Source: Mesoterricola sediminis (GTDB taxonomy: Bacteria > Acidobacteriota > Holophagae > Holophagales > Holophagaceae). From it: 64,000 nt of DNA. The stretch covers positions 868,001 to 932,000 of the forward strand of contig NZ_AP027081.1 of assembly GCF_030295425.1 (NCBI RefSeq). The letters run 5' to 3'. Below the pieces are notes generated by a model, which saw nothing but the letters and a program-made list of their open reading frames with translations, ran no database searches and was not told the origin of the DNA. The position numbers and the translations under genes were made by a program. How positions within the stretch are numbered: the first letter of the stretch is position 1; each line of letters begins with the position of its first letter. Below are positions 15,647 to 24,355 of the stretch, in pieces.

Positions 15647-17157
15647 CAGAGGTCGAATCCGCAGTAGGAGAGGTTGAAGCTCTTGTTGCACAGGGGGAAG
15701 TCGGAGATGCCCTCGCCGCGCAGGGCGAGGGCGAGGCCCGGCCAGTTGCGGAAGGAGGGGTCCACCAGCTTGTGGAAGGCCACGTGGCCGGACCAGTCCG
15801 TGGCCAGGAGGTGGGTGACGGCGCCCCGCCAGCCCTCGGTGACCCCCACCGCCAGGTGCTCGGGCGGGAGGCTCGGGGGGGCCGGGACGGCGCAGGGGCC
15901 GGCGGGCAGCTCTTCCAGGGCGTCCAGGGCCCAGGCGAGGAAGGCGCAGCTGGCCTGGATCTCCCGCCAGCGCACGCGTGCACGGGCGGCCACATCGCCC
16001 AGGTCGTCGCAGGCGGGCTCGATCTCCGCATCCCCGTAGGGCCCGAAGGGGTGGTCGCGCCGCACGTCCAGGGGGATGCCGCAGGCGCGGGCCGGTGGGC
16101 CGACGAGGCCCAGATTCTCGGCGTGGGCCCGCAGGACGCGGCCCGTGCCCTCGAGCCGGGCCAGCACGGACGGGGTGGCCCACATCAGCTCCACCGCGTC
16201 CCGGGTGCCGGCCTCGGTCGCGATGAGCCGGGCGCGCAGGTCCCGGATCCGGGCCGGCTCCACGTCGAAGCGCACCCCGCCGGGGCGGAAGAGGTCCCGG
16301 CCCAGGCGGCTGCCGCAGAGGACGGCCGTCATGTTCAGCCAGTCGCCCCGGAGGCGGCCGCAGTAGCTGGCCGTGGGCAGGAAGCCCACGTCCCCGGCGA
16401 TGGCGCCAAGGTCGCCGGTGTGGTTGGCCAGGCGCTCCAATTCCAGGGCCAGGCCCCGGATGAGGTTGGCCCGGACGGGCACCTGGAGGCCCGCGAGGCC
16501 CTCCATGGCCAGGCAGTAGGCCCAGGCGTGGCCGGCGGTGGTGTCGCCGGCGGCGGTTTCGATGTGCTTGAGGGTGAGGGGATGGGGGCCCCCGGGCAGG
16601 GTGCGCTCCAGGCCCCGGTGCTGGTAGCCCAGGCTGATGTCGAGGCTGACCACCGTCTCGCCCACGCACTGGAACCGGAAGTGGCCCGGCTCGATGACGC
16701 CGGCGTGGACGGGGCCCACCCCCACCTCGTGGACCTGGCGGCCCTCGATGCGGTGGAAATCCACCACGGCGGGCTCGACCGGATCCGGGCGGCCCCAGGG
16801 GTCCTCGGCGGGGGACCACGGGCGGTGGTGCCGCACGGGCCGGAACCACGGGTGCCCGAGGGCCTTCAGGCCGCGCTGCTCGCAGATCTCCCGCTCGAAC
16901 AGGTGGGCCTCGGGCACGGTCGGCGTGAGGGAGGGGAAGGTCCGGGCGGGGAAGGTGGTGCGCAGGGCCTGGAAGGCCGGGCTGCCGGGGACGGTGAGGA
17001 GGGCGAAGCCGGTCATGTCCCGGGCCGCGGCGAGGCAGACGAGTTTCGCGCCGTCGGCGCAGGCGCCGGTCACGGCCTCCTGGAAGGCGGGGAAGGGCAG
17101 CCGGGGCACGGCGGCCAGGGGGAGGGCCCCGCCGTTGGGAAGGGTCGCGGGGGTCAT
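15646..17157 (-). CDS. Hydrogenase-related large subunit (HyfG/NuoCD-like) without Ni-Fe cysteine motifs
   Basis: A 503-aa homologue of group-4 hydrogenase large subunits. Residues 1-120 correspond to the NuoC-like part, and about 140-503 to the NuoD-like part (VHEVGVGPVHAGVIEPGHF, LGYQHRGLER, NHTGDLGAIAGDVG). At the place where [NiFe] enzymes have CGxC, this protein reads HIETAAGDTTAGHAWAY (199-213). At the C-terminus the expected DPCxxC is replaced by LCNKSFNLSYCGFDL (Cys490 and Cys499). It therefore should not bind Ni-Fe and resembles the energy-converting hydrogenase-related (Ehr) subunits. There is no C-terminal cleavage extension and no hyp maturation gene nearby. Overlaps on both sides (ATGA, TGATG) place it in the operon. 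Confidence 0.85.
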   Translation of the reverse strand: MTPATLPNGGALPLAAVPRLPFPAFQEAVTGACADGAKLVCLAAARDMTGFALLTVPGSPAFQALRTTFPARTFPSLTPTVPEAHLFEREICEQRGLKALGHPWFRPVRHHRPWSPAEDPWGRPDPVEPAVVDFHRIEGRQVHEVGVGPVHAGVIEPGHFRFQCVGETVVSLDISLGYQHRGLERTLPGGPHPLTLKHIETAAGDTTAGHAWAYCLAMEGLAGLQVPVRANLIRGLALELERLANHTGDLGAIAGDVGFLPTASYCGRLRGDWLNMTAVLCGSRLGRDLFRPGGVRFDVEPARIRDLRARLIATEAGTRDAVELMWATPSVLARLEGTGRVLRAHAENLGLVGPPARACGIPLDVRRDHPFGPYGDAEIEPACDDLGDVAARARVRWREIQASCAFLAWALDALEELPAGPCAVPAPPSLPPEHLAVGVTEGWRGAVTHLLATDWSGHVAFHKLVDPSFRNWPGLALALRGEGISDFPLCNKSFNLSYCGFDL

Positions 17158-18587
17158 GGCCGGCCCTCCGCCAGGGCCGCGGCCCGGGTCAGCAGGTTCA
17201 TGAGGGGGCCGGGCACCCAGAGCCCCAGCACGAGGGCGAGGAGGAGGGCGCCGGCGATGGGGGCCGTGAGGCCGACGGTGTCCTGGTAGCGGGTCCGCAC
17301 CGCCGCCGGGTCCGGGTCCCCCTGGAGCACGGGCAGGATGACCGAGCCCATGGCCACGAAGACGCCGGCGAGGAGGGCCAGGAAGAGGGCCCCCGCCAGG
17401 ACGTGGCCGCCGCCGAGGGCCGCCGAGCCGATGCCGAAGATGGAGGTGAAGGGGGCGAAGGGCGGGGTGCCGGTCACCGCCAGGAAGCCCAGGAGGAAGA
17501 ACCAGCCCGAGACCGGCAGCCGGCGGATGGCCCCCGTCATCTCCCCCAGGCTCTTGGAGGAGAAGGAGCGGACGATGTTGCCGGAGCCGAGGAAGAGGGC
17601 GCTCTTGACCAGGGCGTTGGCCGCCACGTGGAAGAGGGCGAAGAAGACGGCCTTGCCCCCGATGCCCATCCCGAAGGCGAGGATGCCCATGTGCTCCACG
17701 CTCGAATAGGCGAGGAGCCGGCGCAGGTCCCCCTGGCGGATCATGAAGGCGCAGGCCCAGGCCATGGAGAGGAGGCCCGCGGCGACGAGCAGCTCCCGGG
17801 CGAAGTCCCCCAGGCCGGCGGCGGAGACGATGGCGTACATGCGCAGGAGGGCGAGGAAGGCCATGGTGGTGCCGCCCCCGGCCAGGAGGGTGCCCACGAT
17901 GCCCGGAGTCTCGCCGTAGGCGTCGGGCTTCCAGGTGTGGAGGGGGGCGAGGCCCATCTTGGTGCCGTAGCCCGCCAGCACGAGCACGAAGCCCGCCTTG
18001 AGCCAGGGCGCGGACATGGACGGGGCGTTCGCCACGAGGCGGTCCATCCAGATGGGCTCGCCCATGCCGCCCAGCTGGGCCGCGTAGGCCAGGAAGAAGG
18101 TCCCCAGCAGCGCCAGGGCCATGCCCACGCTGCAGATGAGGAGGTACTTCCAGGTGGCCTCCAGGCTGCGCCGGTTCTTGTTGTAGTAGAGGAGGGGCGT
18201 GGTGGCCAGGGCCATGGATTCCATGCCCACCCAGAGCACGCCAGGGTGCCGGGCGGTGGCCACCAGGGAGGCCATGGAGAGGAACCCGAGCATGGCCGCG
18301 CCGAAGACGCCGAAGTCCCGCTCGGTGCGGAGGGCCAGGTAGGCCGGGGCGTAGCAGGCGCAGATGGTGAAGACGGCGCTCACCACCAGGAGCATCCAGG
18401 CTCCCAGGGGATCCAGGCGGAACCAGGCGCCGGGGGAGAGGCGGTGCGCGTGGGCCACGGCCCAGAGGACGAGGCCCAGGTGGAGGAAGGCGGCCACGGG
18501 CAGCACCTTCGCGCGGTGCATGCCGGGCCGCATGGACCAGACCAGGGCCGCGGCGAGGAGGGGCACGCAGATGAGGGCGGCGATCAT
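17154..18587 (-). CDS. hyfF: HyfF-like proton-translocating antiporter-type membrane subunit
   Basis: A 477-aa integral membrane protein of the NuoL/M/N (Mrp antiporter) family with about 14 hydrophobic helices. Characteristic features are the GMESMALATTPLLYYNKN region, the lysine-containing helix KAGFVLVLAGYGTKMGLAPL with HTWKPDAYGETP, and LLAYSSVEHMG. These are the proton-channel residues of this family. The TMs end with a Leu/Gly-rich C-terminal helix. It ends overlapping the large-subunit start (ATGA). By analogy it couples electron transfer in the peripheral arm to ion translocation. It is somewhat shorter than E. coli HyfF. Confidence 0.88.
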   Translation of the reverse strand: MIAALICVPLLAAALVWSMRPGMHRAKVLPVAAFLHLGLVLWAVAHAHRLSPGAWFRLDPLGAWMLLVVSAVFTICACYAPAYLALRTERDFGVFGAAMLGFLSMASLVATARHPGVLWVGMESMALATTPLLYYNKNRRSLEATWKYLLICSVGMALALLGTFFLAYAAQLGGMGEPIWMDRLVANAPSMSAPWLKAGFVLVLAGYGTKMGLAPLHTWKPDAYGETPGIVGTLLAGGGTTMAFLALLRMYAIVSAAGLGDFARELLVAAGLLSMAWACAFMIRQGDLRRLLAYSSVEHMGILAFGMGIGGKAVFFALFHVAANALVKSALFLGSGNIVRSFSSKSLGEMTGAIRRLPVSGWFFLLGFLAVTGTPPFAPFTSIFGIGSAALGGGHVLAGALFLALLAGVFVAMGSVILPVLQGDPDPAAVRTRYQDTVGLTAPIAGALLLALVLGLWVPGPLMNLLTRAAALAEGRP

Positions 18588-18590
18588 GGC

Positions 18591-19226
18591 TCAGTCCTTC
18601 AGGTGCGCCAGGCGGTGGGTGTCCTGGCTGTCGAAGGCGGTCGTGATGTGGTTGATCACGATCCCCATGACGAAGATGCCGACCACGAGGTCGAGGAGCA
18701 CCCCGCTCTCCACGAGCAGGGGCATCTCCTTCACCAGCAGGAGGCTGAAGAGGTAGACGCCGTTCTCCAGCACCAGGTAGCCCACCACCTGCAGCAGGGC
18801 GCGCTTGCGGGTGGTCAGGAGCAGGAACCCGGTGAAGAGGGCCATGATCGAGGCGGGGACGAACAGGGTGCCCAGGTTCCCCGGCTGCAGGGGCAGGCGC
18901 CGCGCCAGCAGGAAGGCCAGGCCCGTGCCGGCGGCGGCCATGATGAGGGTGGCCGTGTAGCCCACGTAGGGCTCGGGCTCCCGCTCCTGGCGCATGCGGT
19001 CCTGGGCCCGGTGGAGCATGACGGGGATGAGGACGCCCTTGATGCCCGCCGTGCCCGCCGCCATGAGCAGGGCCAGGAAGGTCCAGTGGGGGTGCATGAG
19101 GAGCAGGATGAGGGCCAGCAGGAGCCCCTGGACGGCCGCGAGGCTGATGCACTTGTCGACGCGGTTGCTGGCCACCAGCATGAAGTTGATGAGCATGATC
19201 GCGGCGAGCAGGAGGTTCGGGGTCAT
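18591..19226 (-). CDS. hyfE: HyfE-like membrane subunit
   Basis: A 211-aa membrane protein with about six to seven transmembrane helices, matching HyfE in length and position (between the hyfC-like and hyfF-like genes). Hydrophobic segments include LLLAAIMLINFMLV, FVPASIMALFTGFLLL and VLLDLVVGIFVMGIVINHI; HyfE is distantly related to NuoK/MrpC. The last residues (HRLAHLKD) end three bases before the hyfF-like start. Assignment relies on size, hydrophobicity and operon order. Confidence 0.82.
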   Translation of the reverse strand: MTPNLLLAAIMLINFMLVASNRVDKCISLAAVQGLLLALILLLMHPHWTFLALLMAAGTAGIKGVLIPVMLHRAQDRMRQEREPEPYVGYTATLIMAAAGTGLAFLLARRLPLQPGNLGTLFVPASIMALFTGFLLLTTRKRALLQVVGYLVLENGVYLFSLLLVKEMPLLVESGVLLDLVVGIFVMGIVINHITTAFDSQDTHRLAHLKD

Positions 19227-19230
19227 GGGA

Positions 19231-20151
19231 TCAGGCCTGGAGGAGGAGCAGGAGGAAACCGAAGGTGCCCGAGACCAGGGCGGCGATGAGGGCCTGGGAG
19301 ACGCGCCGGAGCTTCAGCCGGGCCATGACCGACTCGGTCACGCCCACGGCGGCGGCGAGGAGGACCATGCCGCCGAGGAAGGCGGGCCAGTCGATCCACC
19401 AGGGCCCGCGCAGGGGCAGGCACAGCTTGACCACGAGGGCGCCCAGGACCCACAGCTTGAGGCTGGCGCCGTAGAGCACCAGGGCCAGGGGCGGCCCCGA
19501 GTGGTCCAGGACCATCACCTCGTGGATCATGGTCAGCTCCAGGTGGGTGTTGGGGTCGTCGAAGGGGATGCGGCAGTTCTCGACGAGGAACACGATGGCC
19601 CAGGCGGCCAGGACCAGGGCCAGGGGGCCCCCCGCCAGGCGCCAGCCCTGGCCCGCGGCCGTGAGCATGGGCCCCAGGGAGACCTGGCCCGAAAACCGGG
19701 CGAGGGCGGCCAGGCCCATGAAGAGGGCCGTTTCCGCCAGGACGGCGAAGGTGGCCTCCCGGGCGGCCCCCATGCCCTCGAAGGAGGAGCCCGTGTCCAG
19801 GGCGGACAGGATCACCAGGAAGCGGGCGGCGCCGAAGAGGTAGGCGAAGACGATGGCGTCCCCGGCGAACCCCAGGGGGGCGCGGGGACCGCCCATGGGC
19901 AGGAGGAGGGCGGCGGCCACGGGCACGGCGAGGGAGGCGGCGGGTCCGGCCAGGAAGGCCCGGGTGGTGGTGGCGCTGAACACCGGCTGTTTGCGCAGCA
20001 GCTTGGCCAGGTCGAAGTAGAGCTGGAAGACCGGCGGGCCAACCCGCCCCGCGAAGAGGGCCTTCACCTTGTTGATGAGGCCGGGCAGCAGGGGGGCCAG
20101 GGCCAGGGTGAGGCCGAGCTGGGCGAGGAGGAGCAGGAGGGTCCGGGTCAT
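19231..20151 (-). CDS. hyfC: HyfC/HycD-like (NuoH-family) membrane subunit
   Basis: A 306-aa NuoH-family membrane anchor. The family signature is present as GLINKVKALFAGRVGPPVFQ (first cytoplasmic loop), FDLAKLLRKQ, and the conserved acidic motif ENCRIPFDDPNTHLELTMIHE that contacts the quinone/peripheral arm in complex I relatives. There are about eight hydrophobic helices. The ATG at 20151 overlaps the stop of the hyfB-like gene (ATGA); the stop lies four bases before the hyfE-like start. Confidence 0.92.
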   Translation of the reverse strand: MTRTLLLLLAQLGLTLALAPLLPGLINKVKALFAGRVGPPVFQLYFDLAKLLRKQPVFSATTTRAFLAGPAASLAVPVAAALLLPMGGPRAPLGFAGDAIVFAYLFGAARFLVILSALDTGSSFEGMGAAREATFAVLAETALFMGLAALARFSGQVSLGPMLTAAGQGWRLAGGPLALVLAAWAIVFLVENCRIPFDDPNTHLELTMIHEVMVLDHSGPPLALVLYGASLKLWVLGALVVKLCLPLRGPWWIDWPAFLGGMVLLAAAVGVTESVMARLKLRRVSQALIAALVSGTFGFLLLLLQA

Positions 20152-22094
20152 GCCAGCGTCCAGGCCAGGAGGGCCACGAGGGTGAGCACCACGTAGAGCA
20201 GGTAGATGGGGAGGTGGCCCGCCTGCAGGAAGCGGAGCCGGGAGAGGGCCCAGGCCAGGAAGGCGGCGCCGGGCTTCAGGCCCCGCTCCAGCAGCGTGTC
20301 CGGGGCCTGCATCTGGTAGCGGGCGTTGCGGGGGAAGAGCCCCTGGATGCGGGGCAGCCGCTCCACCGGCGCCAGGAGCCAGCGGAAGGCGTCCGTGAGC
20401 ATCTGGGAGAAGGAGGTGGCGGTGTACTGGATGCGGGCCGTGGGCCGCGCGTAGCCGCAGTCCCAGGTCCCGGCCGTCCGCCCCGGGAGGCGCAGGGCGA
20501 TGCGCCAGGCGGCCCAGGCCACGGGAAGGGCGGCGGCGGCCACGAAGGACAGGTGCCCCAGGGGCGCGAGGCTGCGCAGGGGCGGCAGGCCGGGGGCCAG
20601 GGCCTCCGCGGCCCGCTGGAGGGCGGGCGCCAGGAGCAGGGGGCAGAGACCCAGGAGTAGGCAGACGCCCAGGAGCAGGGTCATGGGGCCGGTCATGGAG
20701 GACGGTGGTTCGTGGGCCCGGAGGGCGACCTCGGTGCGGGGTTCGCCCAGGAAGACCACGCCGCAGGCGCGGGTGAAGGTGGCCAGGGCCAGGGCCCCCA
20801 TGACGGCGAGCCCGGCCAGGATGGCGATGGCGCCGACCCAGCCGCCGGCCTGGAGGCTGTGGAAGGCCCCCAGGTAGAGGAGCCACTCCCCGGCGAAGGC
20901 GTTGAGGGGGGGCAGGGCGCTCAGGCCGAAGGCGCCGGCCGTGAAGCACAGGGCCGTGCGGGGCATGGCCCGGGCCAGACCGCCCAGGCGCTCCATGTCG
21001 CGGGTCCCCGTGGCGTGCAGGACCGTGCCCGCGCCCATGAAGAGCAGGGGCTTGAGGAGGGCGTGGTTCAGCAGGTGGAAGAGGGCCCCGGCGCCGCCCA
21101 GGAGGACGAGGGCGGGCAGGCCCAGGGACTTGCCCGCCAGGGCCAGGCCCAGGCCCAGGGCCACGATGCTCACGTTCTCGATGCTGGAGTAGGCCAGCAT
21201 CCGCTTGAGGTCCCGCTGGGCCAGGGCGAAGGCCAGGGCCATGACGCCGGAGACGGCGCCCACGCAGGTGAGCAGGCCGCCCCACCACAGGGGGGGATCG
21301 GGGAACCAAGCAACCAGACGGATGATGCCCAGGAGGCCCATCTTGAGGAGGAGGCCGGAGAGCATGGCGGACACGTGGCTGGGGGCCGCGGTGTGGGCTC
21401 CGGGAAGCCAAACGTGCAAGGGGCCGATGCCGGCCTTGAGGGCGAAGCCGGCCAGGAGGAGCAGGAAGGCCCAGGTGCCCGCCGGGGTCGCGGCGAAGCC
21501 CGCCGGCAACGGTCCGAGGGCGAAGGAGCCCGTGGCCCGGGCGAGGAGGGAGAAGCCGGCGAAGAGGAGGAGCACCCCCGTGTGGGAGGCCACCAGGTAG
21601 ACCCAGCCGGCTTCCCGCACGGCCGCATCCTGGTCGCTGGCCGTGATCATGAGGAAGCCCGTGAGGGCCATGGTCTCCCAGGCGAAGAGGAAGAGGATGG
21701 CGTTGGCGGCGGCGGTGAGGGCAATGAGGGAGCCGGCGGCGAGCCCGAAGAAGAACCGGAGCCGGGGCGCGGTGGCCGCGTGGGCCGGCCCGTCCCAGTA
21801 GCCCTCGGCGTAGCGGGACAGGCAGGCGGGAACGAGGGCGACGGGGGCGAGGACGAAGGCGCCCAGGGGATCGCCCCCCAGGGCGAGGCGGGCGCCGGGG
21901 AGGGCCCAGCCCAGGTCCAGGCGCCAGCCCTGGCCGGCGTAGAGGACGCCGCCGGAGACCGCCAGGCCGGCCAGGGCCGCCGCCGCGAGCATGCCCGTGG
22001 CGATCCGGCCGCCCTGGCGCGCCCCCAGCAGGCCCGGGACGCCCGAGAGGGTGGCCAGGAGCAGGGCACAAATGTACAGGCAGGGAAGCAGCAT
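20148..22094 (-). CDS. hyfB: HyfB-like proton-translocating antiporter-type membrane subunit
   Basis: A 648-aa NuoL/M-family membrane protein and first gene of the complex. It shows ETMALTGFLMI, the lysine helix LLAGFALKAGIGPLHVWLPG with HTAAPSHVSAMLSG, and RMLAYSSIENVS, as in proton-pumping modules. The C-terminal portion carries GTWDCGYARPTARIQYTA, a typical HyfB/HycC tail. The start ATG at 22094 follows a weak ribosome site. An extended -10-like element (TGATAGACT on the minus strand, 22161-22169) lies about 70 bases upstream and could be the operon promoter. A second antiporter-type subunit (hyfF-like) is in the same operon, giving two potential ion channels. Confidence 0.9.
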   Translation of the reverse strand: MLLPCLYICALLLATLSGVPGLLGARQGGRIATGMLAAAALAGLAVSGGVLYAGQGWRLDLGWALPGARLALGGDPLGAFVLAPVALVPACLSRYAEGYWDGPAHAATAPRLRFFFGLAAGSLIALTAAANAILFLFAWETMALTGFLMITASDQDAAVREAGWVYLVASHTGVLLLFAGFSLLARATGSFALGPLPAGFAATPAGTWAFLLLLAGFALKAGIGPLHVWLPGAHTAAPSHVSAMLSGLLLKMGLLGIIRLVAWFPDPPLWWGGLLTCVGAVSGVMALAFALAQRDLKRMLAYSSIENVSIVALGLGLALAGKSLGLPALVLLGGAGALFHLLNHALLKPLLFMGAGTVLHATGTRDMERLGGLARAMPRTALCFTAGAFGLSALPPLNAFAGEWLLYLGAFHSLQAGGWVGAIAILAGLAVMGALALATFTRACGVVFLGEPRTEVALRAHEPPSSMTGPMTLLLGVCLLLGLCPLLLAPALQRAAEALAPGLPPLRSLAPLGHLSFVAAAALPVAWAAWRIALRLPGRTAGTWDCGYARPTARIQYTATSFSQMLTDAFRWLLAPVERLPRIQGLFPRNARYQMQAPDTLLERGLKPGAAFLAWALSRLRFLQAGHLPIYLLYVVLTLVALLAWTLA

Positions 22095-22263
22095 GGAACC
22101 GCCGAAGCCGGCCCCAGGGCCAAGCGTGAGCGCGAAGGTCCTTCCAGGGGTCGTGGACCCAGTCTATCAGGTCGGAGGCCGCGGGTTGGCGGCGGCGCCC
22201 GTTGCGCCCAGAATGGGGAATGCCCGATCGCCGCGTCCGCCGTTCTCCGTCCCGGAGGCGGCC

Positions 22264-23238
22264 ATGAGTCCCCATCGTCCCCCGCGCCGCATCCAGCGGC
22301 CCCGGCGCTACCTGCGGGTCGCCCGGAAGCGGACGCTCCACTTCCTCCAGGGCCACCTGGACCCCCGGGAGCTGCCGGAGAACCTGGGCAAGGCCCTGGG
22401 CAAGACGCTGGACCTGCTCCCCCTGGACGCCGAACTCCTCACGCGCCAGGGCACGGACCGGAGCCAGGCCCTGAACCGCCAGCTGGCCTGGTCCATGGCC
22501 TTCATCGCCGGCGCCGTGAACGCGGGCGGCTTCCTGGCCGTGAAGACCTACACCTCCCACATGTCGGGCAACGTCTCCAAGCTCGCCGACGAGCTGGCCC
22601 TGGGCCGCATGCGCCTGGCCTGGGGGGCCGCGGAGATCATCCTCTGCTTCCTCCTGGGGGCCTTCACGGCCGGAACCCTCATCAACCTCGGCCGGCGCAT
22701 GAAGTTCCGCAGCCCCTACGCCCTCAACCTCACCCTGGAGGCCGGCCTGATGCTCGTCTTCGGGCTCATGGGCGCCACCCTCAGCCACCGCCGGGAGTTC
22801 TTCCTGCCTGCCACGACGGTGCTGCTGAGCTTCATGATGGGCATGCACAACTCCGTGGTGACCTCCATCTCCAACGCCGAGGTGCGGACCTCCCACATGA
22901 CCGGCAACCTCACGGATTTCGGCATCGAGCTGAGCCGCCTGGTCTATCCCAACGTCTTCCACCGCCGCGGCGTGGACCCCATCAAGGCCAACCGCAGCCG
23001 CCTCAAGCTCCACGGCCTGCTCCTGGCGAGCTTCTTCGGGGGCGGGGTGGCCGGGGCCGTGGGCTTCAAGCACGTGGGGTTCAAGGTGACGATCTTCCTC
23101 GCCCTCTTCCTCCTGGCCCTGGCGATCCGGCCCCTGGTCCGGGACCTGCGGGTCCGCCTGCGGGCCATGGGCGGCCTCCCCGACTACACCAACGCCCGCG
23201 CCCTGGCCCGGGACCTGGTCATCCGCGGCCGCCGCTGA
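22264..23238 (+). CDS. DUF1275 (YoaK-like) membrane protein
   Basis: A 324-aa membrane protein of the DUF1275/YoaK family, whose function is not established. The family signature NAGGFLAVKTYTSHMSGNVS appears after the first hydrophobic helix, followed by HNSVVTSISNAEVRTSHMTGN, the second half of the internal repeat. About six helices are predicted. A basic, cytoplasmic N-terminal extension of about 75 residues (PRRIQRPRRYLRVARKRTLH) precedes the first helix, which is longer than usual for the family. The ATG at 22264 has GGAGG upstream. The gene is divergent from the hydrogenase-like operon and convergent with the lysine operon. Confidence 0.88.
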   Translation: MSPHRPPRRIQRPRRYLRVARKRTLHFLQGHLDPRELPENLGKALGKTLDLLPLDAELLTRQGTDRSQALNRQLAWSMAFIAGAVNAGGFLAVKTYTSHMSGNVSKLADELALGRMRLAWGAAEIILCFLLGAFTAGTLINLGRRMKFRSPYALNLTLEAGLMLVFGLMGATLSHRREFFLPATTVLLSFMMGMHNSVVTSISNAEVRTSHMTGNLTDFGIELSRLVYPNVFHRRGVDPIKANRSRLKLHGLLLASFFGGGVAGAVGFKHVGFKVTIFLALFLLALAIRPLVRDLRVRLRAMGGLPDYTNARALARDLVIRGRR

Positions 23239-23244
23239 GGCCGG

Positions 23245-23286
23245 CCCGGCATCGAGGGGCAGGCGCGGCTGCCGCCCGATGCCGGG
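23245..23286. terminator. Inverted repeat between convergent DUF1275 and asd genes
   Basis: A 10-bp stem (23245-23254 with 23277-23286) encloses a GC-rich loop that can form a second small stem. It lies between two convergent stop codons, consistent with bidirectional termination. There is no T-tract. Confidence 0.5.
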
Positions 23287-23299
23287 GCCTTCGTTCCGT

Positions 23300-24355
23300 T
23301 CACGAGCAGATGGCCTTCCGGGCCACGGCCAGTTCGGCGTTGAGGATGGAGCCGCCGGCGGCGCCGCGCTCGGTGTTGTGGCCGAGGAGGGCGAACTTGA
23401 TGCCCAGGACGGGGCAGGGGCGGACCCGGCCCACGTGCACGGACATGCCGCCGTCCATCTCCACGTCCCGGCGGACCTGGGGGCGGTTCTCGGCGGTGTG
23501 GACGCGCACGGCGACGGCGGGGGCGCTGGGCAGGCCCAGCTGCTGGGGCAGGGGCTTCCAGGCCGCCAGCACCTCCCGCACCTGGTCGGGGGTGGGGTCG
23601 CCCTTGAGCTTCACGCTGACGCTCTCGGAGTGGCCCTCGAGCACGGGCACCCGCCAGCAGAGGGCGGAGACCGTCATGGGATCGGAGACGGCGAGGCCGT
23701 TCTCCACCTGCCCCAGGAGGCGGCCCGTCTCGACCTCCACCTTCTCCTCCTCGTTCCGGATGTGGGGGAGGACGTTGCCCATGATGTCCAGGCTGGCCAC
23801 GCCGGGGTAGCCGGCGCCGCTCACGGCCTGCATGGAGGTCATGAGGACCGTCTCCACGCCGAAGGCCTCGTGGAGGGGCGCCAGGGCCATGACGAGGACG
23901 GTGGTGGTGCAGTTGGGGTTGGTGAGGATGGAGCCCTTCCAGCCGCGCCGCTGGCGCTGGGTGGGGAGAAGGGCCAGGTGGCCGGGGTTCACCTCGGGCA
24001 CCAGGAGGGGCACGTCCAGGTCCATGCGGTAGGTGGCGGCGTTGCTGAAGACGTGGACGCCGGCCGCGGCGAAGGCGGGCTCGATGTCCTTGGCGGGACC
24101 GCTGTCCAGGGCGCTGAACGCCACGGCGCAGGCGGCCTTCTCCGGCTCGGAGGGGAGCAGGACGCGGTCGCCGAGACCCCCGTAGGGCTCGCCGTCCAGG
24201 CGCCATTCGCAGGCCTCCCGGTAGGTCTTGCCGGCGCTGCGGTCGCTCGCGGTGAGGGCGGCGATCTCGAACATGGGGTGATCGGCGAGGCGGCGCACGA
24301 AGCGCTGCCCCACCACGCCGGTGGCGCCGAGGACTGCGACGGGAATCCTGCTCAT
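23300..24355 (-). CDS. asd: Aspartate-semialdehyde dehydrogenase
   Basis: Reduces aspartyl phosphate to aspartate semialdehyde with NADPH, the second step from aspartate to lysine. The 351-aa protein has the N-terminal dinucleotide-binding motif AVLGATGVVGQRF, the nucleophile Cys149 in NPNCTTT, the QAVSGAGYPGV loop and the EGHSESVSVKL active-site histidine region. The NPNCTTT and GYPG sequences resemble the archaeal/fungal-type branch rather than the E. coli type. The ATG overlaps the dapE stop (ATGA). It is the last gene of the eight-gene lysine operon. Confidence 0.95.
   Translation of the reverse strand: MSRIPVAVLGATGVVGQRFVRRLADHPMFEIAALTASDRSAGKTYREACEWRLDGEPYGGLGDRVLLPSEPEKAACAVAFSALDSGPAKDIEPAFAAAGVHVFSNAATYRMDLDVPLLVPEVNPGHLALLPTQRQRRGWKGSILTNPNCTTTVLVMALAPLHEAFGVETVLMTSMQAVSGAGYPGVASLDIMGNVLPHIRNEEEKVEVETGRLLGQVENGLAVSDPMTVSALCWRVPVLEGHSESVSVKLKGDPTPDQVREVLAAWKPLPQQLGLPSAPAVAVRVHTAENRPQVRRDVEMDGGMSVHVGRVRPCPVLGIKFALLGHNTERGAAGGSILNAELAVARKAICS

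Noticed and set aside
14867-17157. Functional [NiFe] hydrogenase
   Set aside because: The large subunit lacks both metal-binding cysteine pairs and no maturation genes are present, so naming it a hydrogenase would be misleading.
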